Of a DNA stretch of 64,000 nucleotides, positions 52,935-61,824 are shown in pieces. The notes under the pieces were generated by a model, which was given only the letters and a program-made list of their open reading frames with translations, was not told the DNA's origin and ran no database searches. The DNA is taken from NCBI RefSeq assembly GCF_020023995.1, contig NZ_NRRD01000011.1, positions 37,423-101,422 on the forward strand. The letters are read 5' to 3'. This stretch comes from Rhodobacter sp. TJ_12. GTDB taxonomy: Bacteria; Pseudomonadota; Alphaproteobacteria; Rhodobacterales; Rhodobacteraceae. Every line of letters starts with the position of its first letter. Position 1 is the stretch's first letter. The position numbers and the translations under genes are program-made.

Positions 52935-53383
52935 AGTCTCCTTTCCGAAGGGCGCCGGGCAGGTCTGCCCTGCGCTGCACCGTGTTGGTTCACGGGAAGG
53001 AAACGTCGCCCACAGCCGAACGGTTCAAACGCAAATGCGTGAGACGATGTGATGCAAGGTGAGGGAACTTTCGCGCGGCAGAGGTCGGCGGTCCGGGGTG
53101 GTCCGTCGCGGATTTTGGAGGAACGGAAGAACGTGCCCGCGCGAGGGGCGGGGATTTTACCCCGAGATAAAAAAATGGCCGAGACAAGCTCGGCCTTAGT
53201 CCAACAGGGAGGTAGAAGGTGATGCACGTTTCCGCGTATCCAACCCTTCTGCGCCTGATTTATGGGCAGAATGTGAACCGATCAAGGAGAATCATGCTGC
53301 GGTTGCAGCATGGCCGCTATGCGTTGCAGGCATGTCTCGCGGGCGCGGGTCTGTCGGGGCTTTTCAAACGCGCAAAGGCCGGT
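52935..53383. other. 449-bp intergenic region between the exported protein gene and the LysR gene
   Basis: No confident protein gene is seen here. The left part is promoter space for the exported protein gene, with a 14-bp near-palindrome GGGCAGGTCTGCCC at about 52961-52974. The middle holds a strong minus-strand terminator hairpin at 53169-53195, and the right part a possible promoter; together they outline a candidate small RNA. A short plus-strand reading frame (53219-53476) runs into the antisense of the LysR gene and is judged unlikely. Confidence 0.6.
53169..53252 (-). ncRNA. Candidate small RNA with CCUCCC motif
   Basis: On the minus strand a possible promoter (TTGATC around 53280-53285 and an AT-rich -10 near 53257-53263) is followed by ~80 bases ending in a textbook terminator: stem GGCCGAG / CTCGGCC, loop of 5, then ATTTTTTT. 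Upstream of the hairpin the transcript would contain CTTCTACCTCCCTG, complementary to ribosome-binding sites. Rhodobacter CcsR and related alphaproteobacterial small RNAs carry exposed CUCCUCCC motifs, so this could be a relative. It may instead be just the LysR terminator, 190 bp downstream of that gene. Confidence 0.35.
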
Positions 53384-54292
53384 TCAATCGACCGCGGCCT
53401 CGCCGCTTTGCGCGCGACGATAGGCAAGGATTTCCTCTTGCACGAAGTCGCGGAACGCATTGACCCGGCGCGATGAGCGCAATTCCTCGGGGTAAGCAAG
53501 GAACACCGGCACTTCGACCGACTCGATATCCGGCAAGACCCGCTCCAGCAGCGGAAAATCTGCGGTCAGATAATCGGGCAGCACACCAATGCCGACATGG
53601 TTCAAAACGCCCTGCAAAACGCCGAAATAGTTGTTCACCATCAGCGTCGAATGCACACCATGCACCATCACACTTTGGGTCAGTTGCGCCCCCGCCTGAA
53701 CTTGCGGTGTGGTCGGGTTTTGGCAGATCAGCCGATGCTGGCCCATATCCTCAATGCGGCCGGGGCGGCCTGCGCGGTCGAGATAATCGGGGGTCGCGTA
53801 AAGCCGCATGCGGATATTAAGCAAGCGTTTGCGCACCAGATCGGCTTGCGCCGGTTCCTTCATCCGGATCGCCACATCGGCCTCGCGCATCGGCAGATCC
53901 AGCACACGCTCTTCCAGCAGAAGGTCGATCTTGAGTTCGGGATAGCGCTCGTAAAGCTTTACCAGACGCGGCGCGAGCCACATCGTGCCAAAGCCCACCG
54001 TGGCGGTGACGCGCAATTCGCCGAAGACTTCCTCTTCGCTGTCGCGAATGCGCGCAGCGGCGGAATCGAGCTTTTTCGCCATGGTCGAGGTGGCATCGAA
54101 CAACAGTTCGCCCTGTTCGGTCAGGATCAGCCCGCGCGCATGGCGGTGAAACAGGGTCGTGCCAAGCGAATCCTCAAGTGCGCGAATCTGGCGGCTCACA
54201 GCCGATTGCGACAGGTGCAGCGCGTCCCCGGCATGGGTCAGTGACCCCGCATCGGCCACCGCGTGAAATATTCTCAGCTTGTCCCAGTCCAT
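53384..54292 (-). CDS. LysR family transcriptional regulator
   Basis: This 302-residue protein has the LysR N-terminal helix-turn-helix (LSQSAVSRQIRALEDSLGTTLF) and a two-lobed effector domain, with the typical FGELRVTATVGFGTMWLAPR linker into it. The ATG at 54292 gives the usual MDWDKLRIFHAVADAGS start; a GTG lies 9 bp upstream. It is divergent from murI, with ~250 bp of shared promoter space. The ligand and target genes are unknown; no classic LysR-controlled operon is adjacent. Confidence 0.9.
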   Translation of the reverse strand: MDWDKLRIFHAVADAGSLTHAGDALHLSQSAVSRQIRALEDSLGTTLFHRHARGLILTEQGELLFDATSTMAKKLDSAAARIRDSEEEVFGELRVTATVGFGTMWLAPRLVKLYERYPELKIDLLLEERVLDLPMREADVAIRMKEPAQADLVRKRLLNIRMRLYATPDYLDRAGRPGRIEDMGQHRLICQNPTTPQVQAGAQLTQSVMVHGVHSTLMVNNYFGVLQGVLNHVGIGVLPDYLTADFPLLERVLPDIESVEVPVFLAYPEELRSSRRVNAFRDFVQEEILAYRRAQSGEAAVD

Positions 54293-54542
54293 CCCGTGCA
54301 CGCGCTCTTTCGTTCATAGCAGTCTTGCATCCGCTGCATAACTAACTCACTTGCTGTTAACAAATGACTTTCGCTCAAAAGCGATGTTAGCGCCCAAACT
54401 TTTTTGCGAGCGGGGCATATCTGCATCGCATTGCCCAGCAAGGGGGCACGGCAGCCCGCAATAGGCGTTTATTTCCGCCAAGGAGAGGCATAGAACAAAA
54501 GAAAGGCCGCCAGAGGCAGGGGCGGCAGGCGTGGAGGCAGGC

Positions 54543-55355
54543 ATGGCAGTGGGTGTGTTCGACAGTGGTCTGGGTGGCTTGACCGTGCATCGTGCGGTCA
54601 GCAAGCGGTTGCCCGATATGGCTTTTGTCTATTACGGCGATAATGAGCACGCACCCTATGGGGTGCGTGATGCCGAAGATATCTTCAACCTGACCTGCAA
54701 AGGGGTCGAGCGGTTGTGGGACGAGGGCTGCGATCTGGTGATCTTGGCCTGTAACACGGCCTCGGCGGCCGCGCTTAAGCGGATGCAAGAAACCTGGATT
54801 CCGAAGGATAAACGCGTTCTGGGCGTGTTCGTGCCATTGATTGAGGCACTGACCGAACGGCAATGGGGCGACAATTCCCCGCCGCGCGAAGTTGCGGTGA
54901 AGCATGTGGCGCTTTTTGCCACCCCCGCAACGGTGGCGAGCCGTGCGTTTCAGCGCGAACTGGCCTATCGCGCGATTGGCGTGGATGTTGAGGCGCAGCC
55001 CTGTGGCGGCGTGGTCGATGCGATCGAAGCGGGCGACGAAATTCTGGCCGAGGCTTTGGTAAAAAGCCATGTCGAGGCGCTGAAGCGGCGCATGCCGCAC
55101 CCTGAAGCCGCGATTTTGGGCTGCACGCATTACCCACTGATGCAAGACGCGTTTCAGCAAGCGTTGGGGCCGCAGGTAAAGGTGTATAGCCAAGCCAGCC
55201 TCGTGGCGGAAAGCTTGGCCGACTATCTGGAGCGGCGACCGGCGTTTCGCGGGGCGGGCACGGTGTCGAAATACCTGACCACCGGCGATCCTGCCTCTGT
55301 CTCGGTGCATGCGACGCAATTCCTGCGCCAGTCGATCCAGTTCGAGGCGGCTTAA
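54543..55355 (+). CDS. murI: Glutamate racemase
   Basis: This 270-residue enzyme makes D-glutamate for peptidoglycan. The family signature begins [17 protein letters not shown]. The two catalytic cysteines are in [14 protein letters not shown] and in [11 protein letters not shown], and [10 protein letters not shown] is also characteristic. The ATG at 54543 follows GGAGGCAGGC; the frame reaches slightly further upstream. It ends with a 4-bp overlap with the convergent GYF/DUF805 gene. The C-terminal ~25 residues extend beyond the short bacterial types. Confidence 0.95.
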   Translation: MAVGVFDSGLGGLTVHRAVSKRLPDMAFVYYGDNEHAPYGVRDAEDIFNLTCKGVERLWDEGCDLVILACNTASAAALKRMQETWIPKDKRVLGVFVPLIEALTERQWGDNSPPREVAVKHVALFATPATVASRAFQRELAYRAIGVDVEAQPCGGVVDAIEAGDEILAEALVKSHVEALKRRMPHPEAAILGCTHYPLMQDAFQQALGPQVKVYSQASLVAESLADYLERRPAFRGAGTVSKYLTTGDPASVSVHATQFLRQSIQFEAA

Positions 55356-56068
55356 CCGAAGCGGTTGGCCCCCGGCGTGCCACGGCTGACCAAGAAGACC
55401 AGCATGGCGATGGTATAGCCGATCAGCGTAACCACCATGGCAATAGCCGCGGCCCCCAAGGCGAATTCGCTGCCGCCTTGGGCTTCGACCACCCCGGCCA
55501 TCAGGCCAAGCAGGGTGAGTGCCGGGATCAGCGCAAGGTAGAACCCGCCGATCCACCAGCCCGAACGGTCGGTATCGTGCAGCCGGCGCACCTGCACCGA
55601 CAGCGCGGGCAGGAAGGTGGCGAGTGAAAACAATCCGTTGAGGACGGCGCCATCGCTGCCCATCGCGTTTTCGAGCACCCCCGTCACGATCGAGCCGCCG
55701 ATGATGAACACCTGAAACCACCAAAATTCCGACCGGCTCGCGCGGCCCTTGAAGGTGGCATATTTGCGAAAGCAGACCTTGATCGCCTCGATGAAGTCGC
55801 GCGGCGGCGCCCCCTCATAGGGGGCAAAGGCGCTGTCGCGGCCAAGCGGCGGCGGCCCCTCGGGTTGGGGCGGGGCAAAAGATGTTGGCGCGGGCTGCGC
55901 GGGCGCAAAGGGAAAGTGCGCATCTGCGCGTTCCCAATCGCCCATCCCTTCGGACCAGACCAAAGTGTCGGCCCGCACCCGTCCGGCGCGGATCAGATCG
56001 CCCATCATCGCGGCATCTACCGGGCCCTCGGATTTGCCTTGCCACGCGTAATGCCACGCTTTTGTCAT
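55352..56068 (-). CDS. GYF_2 plus DUF805 membrane protein
   Basis: This 238-residue protein has an N-terminal GYF_2 domain (~1-50, [20 protein letters not shown], then [12 protein letters not shown]). A Pro-rich linker follows, then a DUF805 domain from ~95 ([19 protein letters not shown] and [13 protein letters not shown]) with four membrane helices. DUF805 proteins are inner-membrane proteins of unknown function, and the GYF-type domain suggests binding of proline-rich partners. The ATG at 56068 gives the standard GYF_2 start; the long upstream frame to 56179 overlaps promoter DNA of argC. Confidence 0.85.
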   Translation of the reverse strand: MTKAWHYAWQGKSEGPVDAAMMGDLIRAGRVRADTLVWSEGMGDWERADAHFPFAPAQPAPTSFAPPQPEGPPPLGRDSAFAPYEGAPPRDFIEAIKVCFRKYATFKGRASRSEFWWFQVFIIGGSIVTGVLENAMGSDGAVLNGLFSLATFLPALSVQVRRLHDTDRSGWWIGGFYLALIPALTLLGLMAGVVEAQGGSEFALGAAAIAMVVTLIGYTIAMLVFLVSRGTPGANRFG

Positions 56069-56159
56069 CTGAAACCCTCGTGCCGTCGGTCTTTTGCAAA
56101 CTTTGCTTGCGCGGCAACTTAGCCTGAGGCAACACAGGGCCACAACTGCGGAGACCATC

Positions 56160-57188
56160 ATGACCCAGAAAATCGCCATTCTCGGGGCCTCGGGCTACAC
56201 CGGCGCCGAGCTTGCCCGGATCATCGCAACCCATCCCGAGATGGAGATTGTGGCGCTGTCGGGGGACCGAAAGGCGGGCATGAAGATGGGCGAGGTCTTT
56301 CCGCATCTGCGTCACCTTGGGCTACCCGATCTGTGCAAGATCGAGGAAATCGATTTCGCGGGCGTCGATCTGGCGTTTTGCGCGCTGCCGCACGCCACTT
56401 CGCAGGCGGTGATTGCGCAATTGCCGCGCGATCAAAAGGTGGTGGATCTGTCGGCCGACTTCCGGCTGCGCGATCCGGCGGAATATGAAAAATGGTATGG
56501 CAAACCGCACAGCGCGGTCGATCTGCAAAAAGAAGCCGTCTACGGGCTGACCGAGTTTTATCGCGATGAGATTCGGCAAGCGCGGCTGTGTGCGGGCACC
56601 GGCTGCAATGCGGCGGCGGGGCAATATGCGATCCGCCCGCTGATCGAGGCGGGCGTGATCGACCTTGACGAGATCGTGATCGACCTGAAGGCGGGCGTGT
56701 CTGGCGCGGGGCGCAGTCTGAAAGAGAACCTTCTGCATGCGGAATTGTCGGGCGGGACCATGCCCTATTCGGCGGGCGGCAAGCACCGGCACTTGGGCGA
56801 GTTTGACCAAGAGTTTTCCAAAATCGCGGGGCGCCCGGTTTTGGTGCAGTTCACGCCGCATCTGATGCCCTTTAATCGGGGCATTTTGGGAACGGTCTAT
56901 GTGCGTGGAAATGCTGAGGAAATTCATGCAGCGCTGGCCGCACGCTATGCCGATGAGGTGTTCCTTGAGGTGCTGCCCTTTGGGGCGCTGGCCTCGACCC
57001 GCTCGGTTGCGGGGTCGAATTTCGTGCATCTGGGCGTGACGGGCGACCGGCTGCCGGGGCGTGCCATTGTCACGGTGGCGATCGATAACCTGACCAAAGG
57101 CTCTTCGGGTCAAGCGATCCAAAACGCCAATTTGATGCTGGGGCTGCCCGAAACCATGGGGCTGATGCTCGCTCCGGTCTTCCCATAG
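56160..57188 (+). CDS. argC: N-acetyl-gamma-glutamyl-phosphate reductase
   Basis: This 342-residue enzyme catalyses the third step of arginine synthesis, NADPH-dependent reduction of N-acetylglutamyl phosphate. It has the Rossmann motif [19 protein letters not shown], the catalytic cysteine in [18 protein letters not shown], and the C-terminal [20 protein letters not shown]. The cysteine context is GCN-AAA instead of the more usual GCYPT. The ATG at 56160 is well placed. It is divergent from the GYF/DUF805 gene. carB upstream in the window also feeds arginine. Confidence 0.94.
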   Translation: MTQKIAILGASGYTGAELARIIATHPEMEIVALSGDRKAGMKMGEVFPHLRHLGLPDLCKIEEIDFAGVDLAFCALPHATSQAVIAQLPRDQKVVDLSADFRLRDPAEYEKWYGKPHSAVDLQKEAVYGLTEFYRDEIRQARLCAGTGCNAAAGQYAIRPLIEAGVIDLDEIVIDLKAGVSGAGRSLKENLLHAELSGGTMPYSAGGKHRHLGEFDQEFSKIAGRPVLVQFTPHLMPFNRGILGTVYVRGNAEEIHAALAARYADEVFLEVLPFGALASTRSVAGSNFVHLGVTGDRLPGRAIVTVAIDNLTKGSSGQAIQNANLMLGLPETMGLMLAPVFP

Positions 57189-57255
57189 GCCCTGTCAGCG
57201 AATATCTATCGCGCATGTGTCTTTGCACAGGCACGCCGGAACGGGAGGCAGGGCG

Positions 57256-57699
57256 ATGAAAAACCTCAAGAAGAAGCGGCGCATTCAGGTGTTGGCCGCG
57301 GCAGGGGTGTCGCTGGTTTTGGCAACCGGGCTGATCGGCTTTGGTTTTAAAGACGGGATCAATTTCTTCCGCTCCCCCTCCGAGATCGTAGCCGCGCCGC
57401 CTGCGGCAGGCGAAGTGTTCCGCCTGGGCGGTTTGGTCGAGACCGGCACTTTGGTGCGCGGTCAGGGCGAAGAGATCACCTTTGCTGTGACCGATGGCGG
57501 GGCGTCGATTCCTGTGAAATTCACCGGCGTTTTGCCCGATCTTTTCGGCGAAGACAAAGGTATGGTGGGCACCGGCACGATGGTGGATGGCGTCTTTATG
57601 GCGCGTGAAATCCTTGCCAAGCATGACGAAAATTACATGCCCAAAGAAGTGACCGACGCGCTGAAGGAACAGGGCGTCTATCGCGACCCGAACAGCTGA
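57256..57699 (+). CDS. ccmE: Cytochrome c maturation protein CcmE
   Basis: This 147-residue heme chaperone has a short cytoplasmic start, one membrane anchor (~10-30) and a periplasmic OB-fold domain. The heme-binding His123 lies in REILAKHDENYMP, the HxxxY family motif. GEVFRLGGLVETGTLVR and PVKFTGVLPDLFGEDKGMV are also typical. It receives heme from CcmC and passes it to the CcmF/H ligase. The ATG at 57256 follows GGGAGGCAGGGC. The other ccm genes are not in the window. It lies just upstream of the endolysin gene, which is probably separately controlled. Confidence 0.95.
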   Translation: MKNLKKKRRIQVLAAAGVSLVLATGLIGFGFKDGINFFRSPSEIVAAPPAAGEVFRLGGLVETGTLVRGQGEEITFAVTDGGASIPVKFTGVLPDLFGEDKGMVGTGTMVDGVFMAREILAKHDENYMPKEVTDALKEQGVYRDPNS

Positions 57700-57735
57700 T
57701 CGGTCCCGTTTCGATCTGTTAACCCGATGTCCCCA

Positions 57736-57757
57736 CCCTTGGTTGCGCAGCCAAGGG
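57736..57757 (+). promoter_or_regulatory. Hairpin covering the endolysin ribosome-binding site
   Basis: CCCTTGGTT (57736-57744) can pair with AGCCAAGGG (57749-57757) to make a 9-bp stem, with one G-U pair and a 4-base loop. The 3' arm includes the AAGGG of the Shine-Dalgarno stretch AAGGGGGAG, 5-12 bases before the endolysin ATG at 57765. If it forms, it should reduce translation. There is no T-run, which argues against a ccmE terminator. A TTAACC half-site, as bound by CtrA in related bacteria, lies at about 57719-57724. Confidence 0.5.
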
Positions 57758-57764
57758 GGAGCGC

Positions 57765-58376
57765 ATGAAATCGGTTGAAGACCTTGCAAAGGAAATTGTC
57801 ACCCGCGAGGGCGGCTATGTAAACGACCCCGACGATCCGGGGGGCGCCACGAAATGGGGGGTGGCCATCGGGACGATGCGCCGGTTGGGGCTTGATCTCG
57901 ACAAGGATGGCACCGTCACCCCGCGCGATGTGAAGCTGCTCAGCCGCGCGCAGGCGGTGCAGATATTCCTGCGCCATTACTATGCGCGCCCACAGATCGA
58001 CCGTTTGCCCAAGGTGGTGCAACCTTCGGTCTTTGATATGCAAGTGAACGCCGGGGCGAATGCGATCCGCATTTTGCAAGAGTTGCTGGGGCAGATGGGG
58101 CATCCGGTGACGGTCGATGGTGTCGTTGGGCCGCAAACGATTGCCGCCGCGCAAGCCGCCGCCGCACCCGATCCGGGGCTGTTTGCCGATGCCTATGGGA
58201 TCGCGCGGCGCAACTATTATTACGATCTGGCCGAGCGCCGTCCGGCAAGCCGGAAATTCGCCACCACGCGGCGCGGCACCAAGGGCGGCTGGATACGCCG
58301 GGCTGAGGCATTTATCTCGCCGCGTTTTCACCTCAGCACGGCAGAACACCGGGCCAAGGTGGCAAAATGGGGCTGA
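57765..58376 (+). CDS. GH108 endolysin (N-acetylmuramidase), gene transfer agent lysis type
   Basis: This 203-residue protein is a GH108/ZliS-type muramidase: the catalytic Glu15 is in EIVTREGGYVNDPDDPGGAT, followed by KWGVAIGTM. A peptidoglycan-binding-like C-terminal part contains VTVDGVVGPQTI. It has no signal peptide, so it depends on the holin encoded next, with which it overlaps by 10 bp. In Rhodobacter capsulatus a paired endolysin and holin at a locus separate from the main gene transfer agent cluster releases the particles; this pair has the same order and protein types. A cryptic prophage remnant is the alternative, but no other phage genes are nearby. Confidence 0.88.
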   Translation: MKSVEDLAKEIVTREGGYVNDPDDPGGATKWGVAIGTMRRLGLDLDKDGTVTPRDVKLLSRAQAVQIFLRHYYARPQIDRLPKVVQPSVFDMQVNAGANAIRILQELLGQMGHPVTVDGVVGPQTIAAAQAAAAPDPGLFADAYGIARRNYYYDLAERRPASRKFATTRRGTKGGWIRRAEAFISPRFHLSTAEHRAKVAKWG

Positions 58377-58849
58377 TCGGCAAGATCTTGGGCGGCGCGG
58401 GCGGCACGCGGGCGCTGGGCGCGGCGGTCACCTCGGTCGCCGAGACTTTTACCCCCCATGCCACGAAACAGCTTGAACTGGAAAACGCTGCCTATCAGGC
58501 CGCCTTGGCCGAACATGGGGCGGAATTTGCGCAGGCCCGAACGGGGGGCTTTGACCGATTTGTGGATGGGCTCAATCGTCTGCCGCGCCCGATGCTGGCG
58601 CTGGGCACCTTGGGGCTGTTTGTCTATGCGATGGTCGATCCGATAGGCTTTGCGCAGCGCATGGTGGGGCTAACCCATGTGCCAGAGCCGCTGTGGTGGC
58701 TTTTGGGGGCAATTGTCGGGTTTTATTTTGGCGCGCGCGAGGCGCATTATCTGCGCCGCCGTCCCCCTACGCCCCCGGCCCCGAAACCGGAAGCGGCGGC
58801 CGTGGCCAATCCGGCGCTGTCGGAATTGCTGGGCAAAGCTGCGGGCTGA
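58367..58849 (+). CDS. Holin family protein, partner of the endolysin
   Basis: This 160-residue protein has two clear membrane helices (~72-90, LPRPMLALGTLGLFVYAMVD, and ~105-125, PLWWLLGAIVGFYFGARE) and a third weaker hydrophobic part. The N-terminal ~60 residues are amphipathic, and the C-terminal tail is Pro- and Ala-rich and charged. This matches the 3TM/HP1-type holin group. Its start overlaps the endolysin stop, so the two are translationally coupled. It would form the inner-membrane hole that lets the muramidase reach the wall. It is convergent with the arginase gene, with no gap. Confidence 0.82.
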   Translation: MGLIGKILGGAGGTRALGAAVTSVAETFTPHATKQLELENAAYQAALAEHGAEFAQARTGGFDRFVDGLNRLPRPMLALGTLGLFVYAMVDPIGFAQRMVGLTHVPEPLWWLLGAIVGFYFGAREAHYLRRRPPTPPAPKPEAAAVANPALSELLGKAAG

Positions 58850-59773
58850 TCAATACTGGCGGGTGGGCCGGTCAAACACTTTACGGCCCATCAGCGAGGC
58901 GACCAGCTCGACCATCAGCCGGGCGGTGCGCCCGCGTTCATCAAGATAGGGGTTCAATTCCACAAGGTCGAGCGAGGTTACAAGCCCGGATTCGTGCAAA
59001 AGCTCCATCACCAGATGCGCTTCGCGGAAGGTGGTGCCCCCGGGCACGGTGGTGCCCACGGCGGGTGCAATCGACGGGTCCAGAAAATCGACATCGAGCG
59101 AGACATGCAGCATGCCGTTTTCCGCCCGCACCCGGTCCAGAAAATCGCGCAAAGGCGCGCCAATGCCGCGTTCATCGAGCACCCGCATATCGGCAATCTC
59201 GATCTCTTCGGGGAGCAGTGCGGCATGTTCTTCGGGGTCGACCGAGCGGATGCCCAACATGCAGATCCGGTGGCCCGGCACTGGCACGGGGAAGGGCGGA
59301 AACATCTCAAACCCCGTGCGTCCGGCGATATAGGCGACCGGCGTGCCATGCAGATTGCCCGATTGCGTGGTCTCGGGGGTGTGAAAATCAGTATGCGCAT
59401 CAAGCCACAACAAGAACAGGGGCCGCCCAAGGGCTTGCGCGCGTGTCGCCATCCCGGCGACCGAGCCGAGCGACAGTGAATGATCGCCGCCCAGAAAGAT
59501 CGGAAATCCCAACGCGCCCGCCGCCTGCCCCGCCTCGGCCAAAGCCTCGGTCCAGCCAAGGGTTTCGGCCAAGTGGTGCACGGCGGGGTTCGGGTGCGCC
59601 ATCGGCGGATGCGGCACCGGCGTTACATCGCCCCGGTCGATCACCTTATGGCCAAGAGCCGTAAGCGCGTCCCCCAGACCGGCGACGCGATAGGCCGCTG
59701 GCCCCATCAGGCACCCGGCCCGTTTCTGGCCACTGTCCACGGGCGCCCCGATCAGGATGCAGGTTTGGCGCAT
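58850..59773 (-). CDS. rocF: Arginase
   Basis: This 307-residue ureohydrolase cleaves arginine to ornithine and urea using a binuclear Mn2+ site. Metal ligands are visible in [23 protein letters not shown] and [11 protein letters not shown], and the C-terminal [18 protein letters not shown] is typical. The [19 protein letters not shown] segment favours arginase over agmatinase. The ATG at 59773 follows AAGGAGAG. It stands alone on the minus strand between the holin gene and metG. Confidence 0.93.
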   Translation of the reverse strand: MRQTCILIGAPVDSGQKRAGCLMGPAAYRVAGLGDALTALGHKVIDRGDVTPVPHPPMAHPNPAVHHLAETLGWTEALAEAGQAAGALGFPIFLGGDHSLSLGSVAGMATRAQALGRPLFLLWLDAHTDFHTPETTQSGNLHGTPVAYIAGRTGFEMFPPFPVPVPGHRICMLGIRSVDPEEHAALLPEEIEIADMRVLDERGIGAPLRDFLDRVRAENGMLHVSLDVDFLDPSIAPAVGTTVPGGTTFREAHLVMELLHESGLVTSLDLVELNPYLDERGRTARLMVELVASLMGRKVFDRPTRQY

Positions 59774-59815
59774 GGCACTCTCCTTTGGGCATAGCTAGGC
59801 GGGGGCAGGCCAAAG

Positions 59816-59836
59816 AAAAGGGGGGCAGCGCCCCCC
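59816..59836 (-). terminator. Rho-independent terminator after metG
   Basis: On the minus strand a perfect 7-bp GGGGGGC / GCCCCCC stem with a 3-base loop (GCT) is followed by TTTTCTTT. The stem and loop match the element near 2417-2450. It lies 5 bp after the metG stop and before the arginase start. Confidence 0.75.
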
Positions 59837-59840
59837 GATG

Positions 59841-61562
59841 TTAGTCGCGCCGCCCGGCGAAGCGTTGGGCCCAGTCGTCGCGTTCGTCATCTGTGACCTT
59901 GCGGAACAGGTTTTCCGGCACGGTGAAGGCATGGCCTGCGGGCAGGGTGCGGATGGCCGTGTCCAGATCGTCGGGCCAAGACCAATCTTCGCAATCGAGC
60001 GCGGTCATGATCGCTTGCGCCGCATCGGGGATGAACGGGCGCGACAGCACCGCGTAAATGCGGATCAAGTTCAGCGCGAAAGCGATGATCGCGCGCGCGG
60101 CGTCCGCGTCGGTTTTGACCACGCTCCAGGGCGCTGCGGCTTGCAGATATTCGTTGCCCAGCACCCAAAGCGCGCGCAACTCTTCGGCCGAGCGGCGCAC
60201 TTGAATCGCATCCATCGCCTTTTCGTAAGCGGCCAGCCCCTCGCGGAATTGCGCCAGCAGCGCCTCTTCGCGTTCGGTGAGCACAACCTCGGCGGGGACT
60301 TCGGTGCCGAATTTGGAATTGCAGAATTTGGTGACGCGGCTGACCAGATTGCCCAAAACATCGGCCAAATCCTTGTTCACCGAGGTTTGGAAGTTTTCCC
60401 AAGTGAATTCAGCATCCGCGCTTTCGGGCGCATGGCTCAAAAGCCACCAGCGCCAGTAATCGGCGGGCAAAAGGCTCAGCGCCTGATCCATGAACACGCC
60501 GCGCCCGCGCGAGGTGGAGAATTGGCCGCCATCATAGTTCAGGTAGTTGAACGATTTGATGTAATCGACCAGCTTCCAGTTCTCGCCCTCGGCCCCGTTC
60601 ACGCCCAAGATCGTGGCGGGAAAGCCAATCGTGTGGAACGGCACGTTATCCTTGCCCATGAATTGGGTATAGGTCACGTCTTCGGCGCCCGCATCGGTGC
60701 GCCACCAGCGCGCCCAATCTGTGCCGTCTTGCGCGCTAAGTTCTTGCGTCGCCGCGATATATTCGATCGGCGCATCGAACCAGACATAGAAGACCTTGCC
60801 ATCCATGCCCGCCCAAGGCGCGCCGTCGAATTGCGCGGGCACGCCCCAAGACAAATCACGGGTGATGCCGCGATCTTGCAGCCCGTCGCCGTCAAACAGC
60901 CATTTCTTCGCAATCGAGGTCGTCAGCACCGGCCAGTCGGCTTTACTGTCGATCCAAGCCGCAAGCCGGTCTTTCATTGCCGATTGGCGCAGGAACAAAT
61001 GCTTGGTTTCGCGCATTTCCAGATCGGTCGAGCCCGAAATCACCGAGCGCGGGTCGATCAGGTCAACCGGGTCCAACTGCTTGGTGCAGTTGTCGCATTG
61101 GTCGCCGCGCGCCGATTCGTAGCCGCAGTTCGGGCAGGTGCCCTCGATGTAGCGGTCGGGCAGGAAACGGCCATCGGCTTTGGAATACATTTGCTGCTCG
61201 GTCACTTCGCGGATCAGGCCCTGCTCGGCCAGCACTTTTGCGAAATGCTGGGTCAGCGCCCGGTTTTCCGCGCTGGAAGACCGGCCAAAGTGATCAAAGC
61301 TTAGCCGGAAACCCGCTGCGATTTCCGCCTGCACATCATGCATTTCCGCGCAATAGTCGGCCACAGGTTTGCCCGCTTTGGCGGCGGCCAGTTCGGCCGG
61401 TGTGCCATGTTCATCAGTGGCGCAGATGAACATCACCTCATGGCCACGCCCGCGCAAATAGCGTGCGTAAAGGTCGGCTGGCAACTGGCTGCCCACAAGG
61501 TTGCCCAGATGCTTAATGCCGTTGATATAGGGAATCGCCGATGTAATGAGATGTCGCGCCAT
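59841..61562 (-). CDS. metG: Methionine--tRNA ligase
   Basis: This 573-residue synthetase charges tRNA-Met. It has the HIGH-equivalent HLGN in [13 protein letters not shown], a zinc-knuckle [17 protein letters not shown], and a KMSKS-position loop that reads [10 protein letters not shown], so both lysines of KMSKS are replaced. The C-terminal anticodon-binding helices are present; the dimerisation domain of longer MetG types is absent. The ATG at 61562 gives the standard [15 protein letters not shown] start; the frame runs on to 61757 without similarity. It is followed by a terminator and is divergent from the EAL gene. Confidence 0.95.
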   Translation of the reverse strand: MARHLITSAIPYINGIKHLGNLVGSQLPADLYARYLRGRGHEVMFICATDEHGTPAELAAAKAGKPVADYCAEMHDVQAEIAAGFRLSFDHFGRSSSAENRALTQHFAKVLAEQGLIREVTEQQMYSKADGRFLPDRYIEGTCPNCGYESARGDQCDNCTKQLDPVDLIDPRSVISGSTDLEMRETKHLFLRQSAMKDRLAAWIDSKADWPVLTTSIAKKWLFDGDGLQDRGITRDLSWGVPAQFDGAPWAGMDGKVFYVWFDAPIEYIAATQELSAQDGTDWARWWRTDAGAEDVTYTQFMGKDNVPFHTIGFPATILGVNGAEGENWKLVDYIKSFNYLNYDGGQFSTSRGRGVFMDQALSLLPADYWRWWLLSHAPESADAEFTWENFQTSVNKDLADVLGNLVSRVTKFCNSKFGTEVPAEVVLTEREEALLAQFREGLAAYEKAMDAIQVRRSAEELRALWVLGNEYLQAAAPWSVVKTDADAARAIIAFALNLIRIYAVLSRPFIPDAAQAIMTALDCEDWSWPDDLDTAIRTLPAGHAFTVPENLFRKVTDDERDDWAQRFAGRRD

Positions 61563-61824
61563 GACCCTTGCCGTTGCTTCGTGTCTGCGGATGCGGCCCG
61601 CGGATCGGGACCCGCAGAGCCGGATTTGCCGCCATTTACAGCGCATCAGGCCCTGAGGCCAGAGTCTTTTGGGGATTTGGCCATGGCGTGCAGTGTGGCT
61701 GCGACAGCATGCCTGCATGTTTAACGCTATTGATGGTTGCTTTGTGGCTTGGATCAAGGCACAACTCTAGGGTGCATTATCGAGTGCTTTCGGTCCACTC
61801 CCCGAACGCCTGAACGGATATGCG

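Noticed and set aside
53219..53476. 85-residue plus-strand frame with an apparent GGGAGG ribosome site
   Set aside because: It runs ~90 bp into the antisense of the LysR gene, has no recognisable domain, and its ribosome site is the complement of the candidate small RNA's CCUCCC motif.
57700..58849. Prophage remnant
   Set aside because: Only the lysis pair is present, without integrase, structural genes, attachment-site repeats or a shift in base composition.
61563..61824. Possible RNA gene in the metG-EAL intergenic region
   Set aside because: I found no tRNA-like cloverleaf, terminator or conserved structure; it looks like divergent promoter space.
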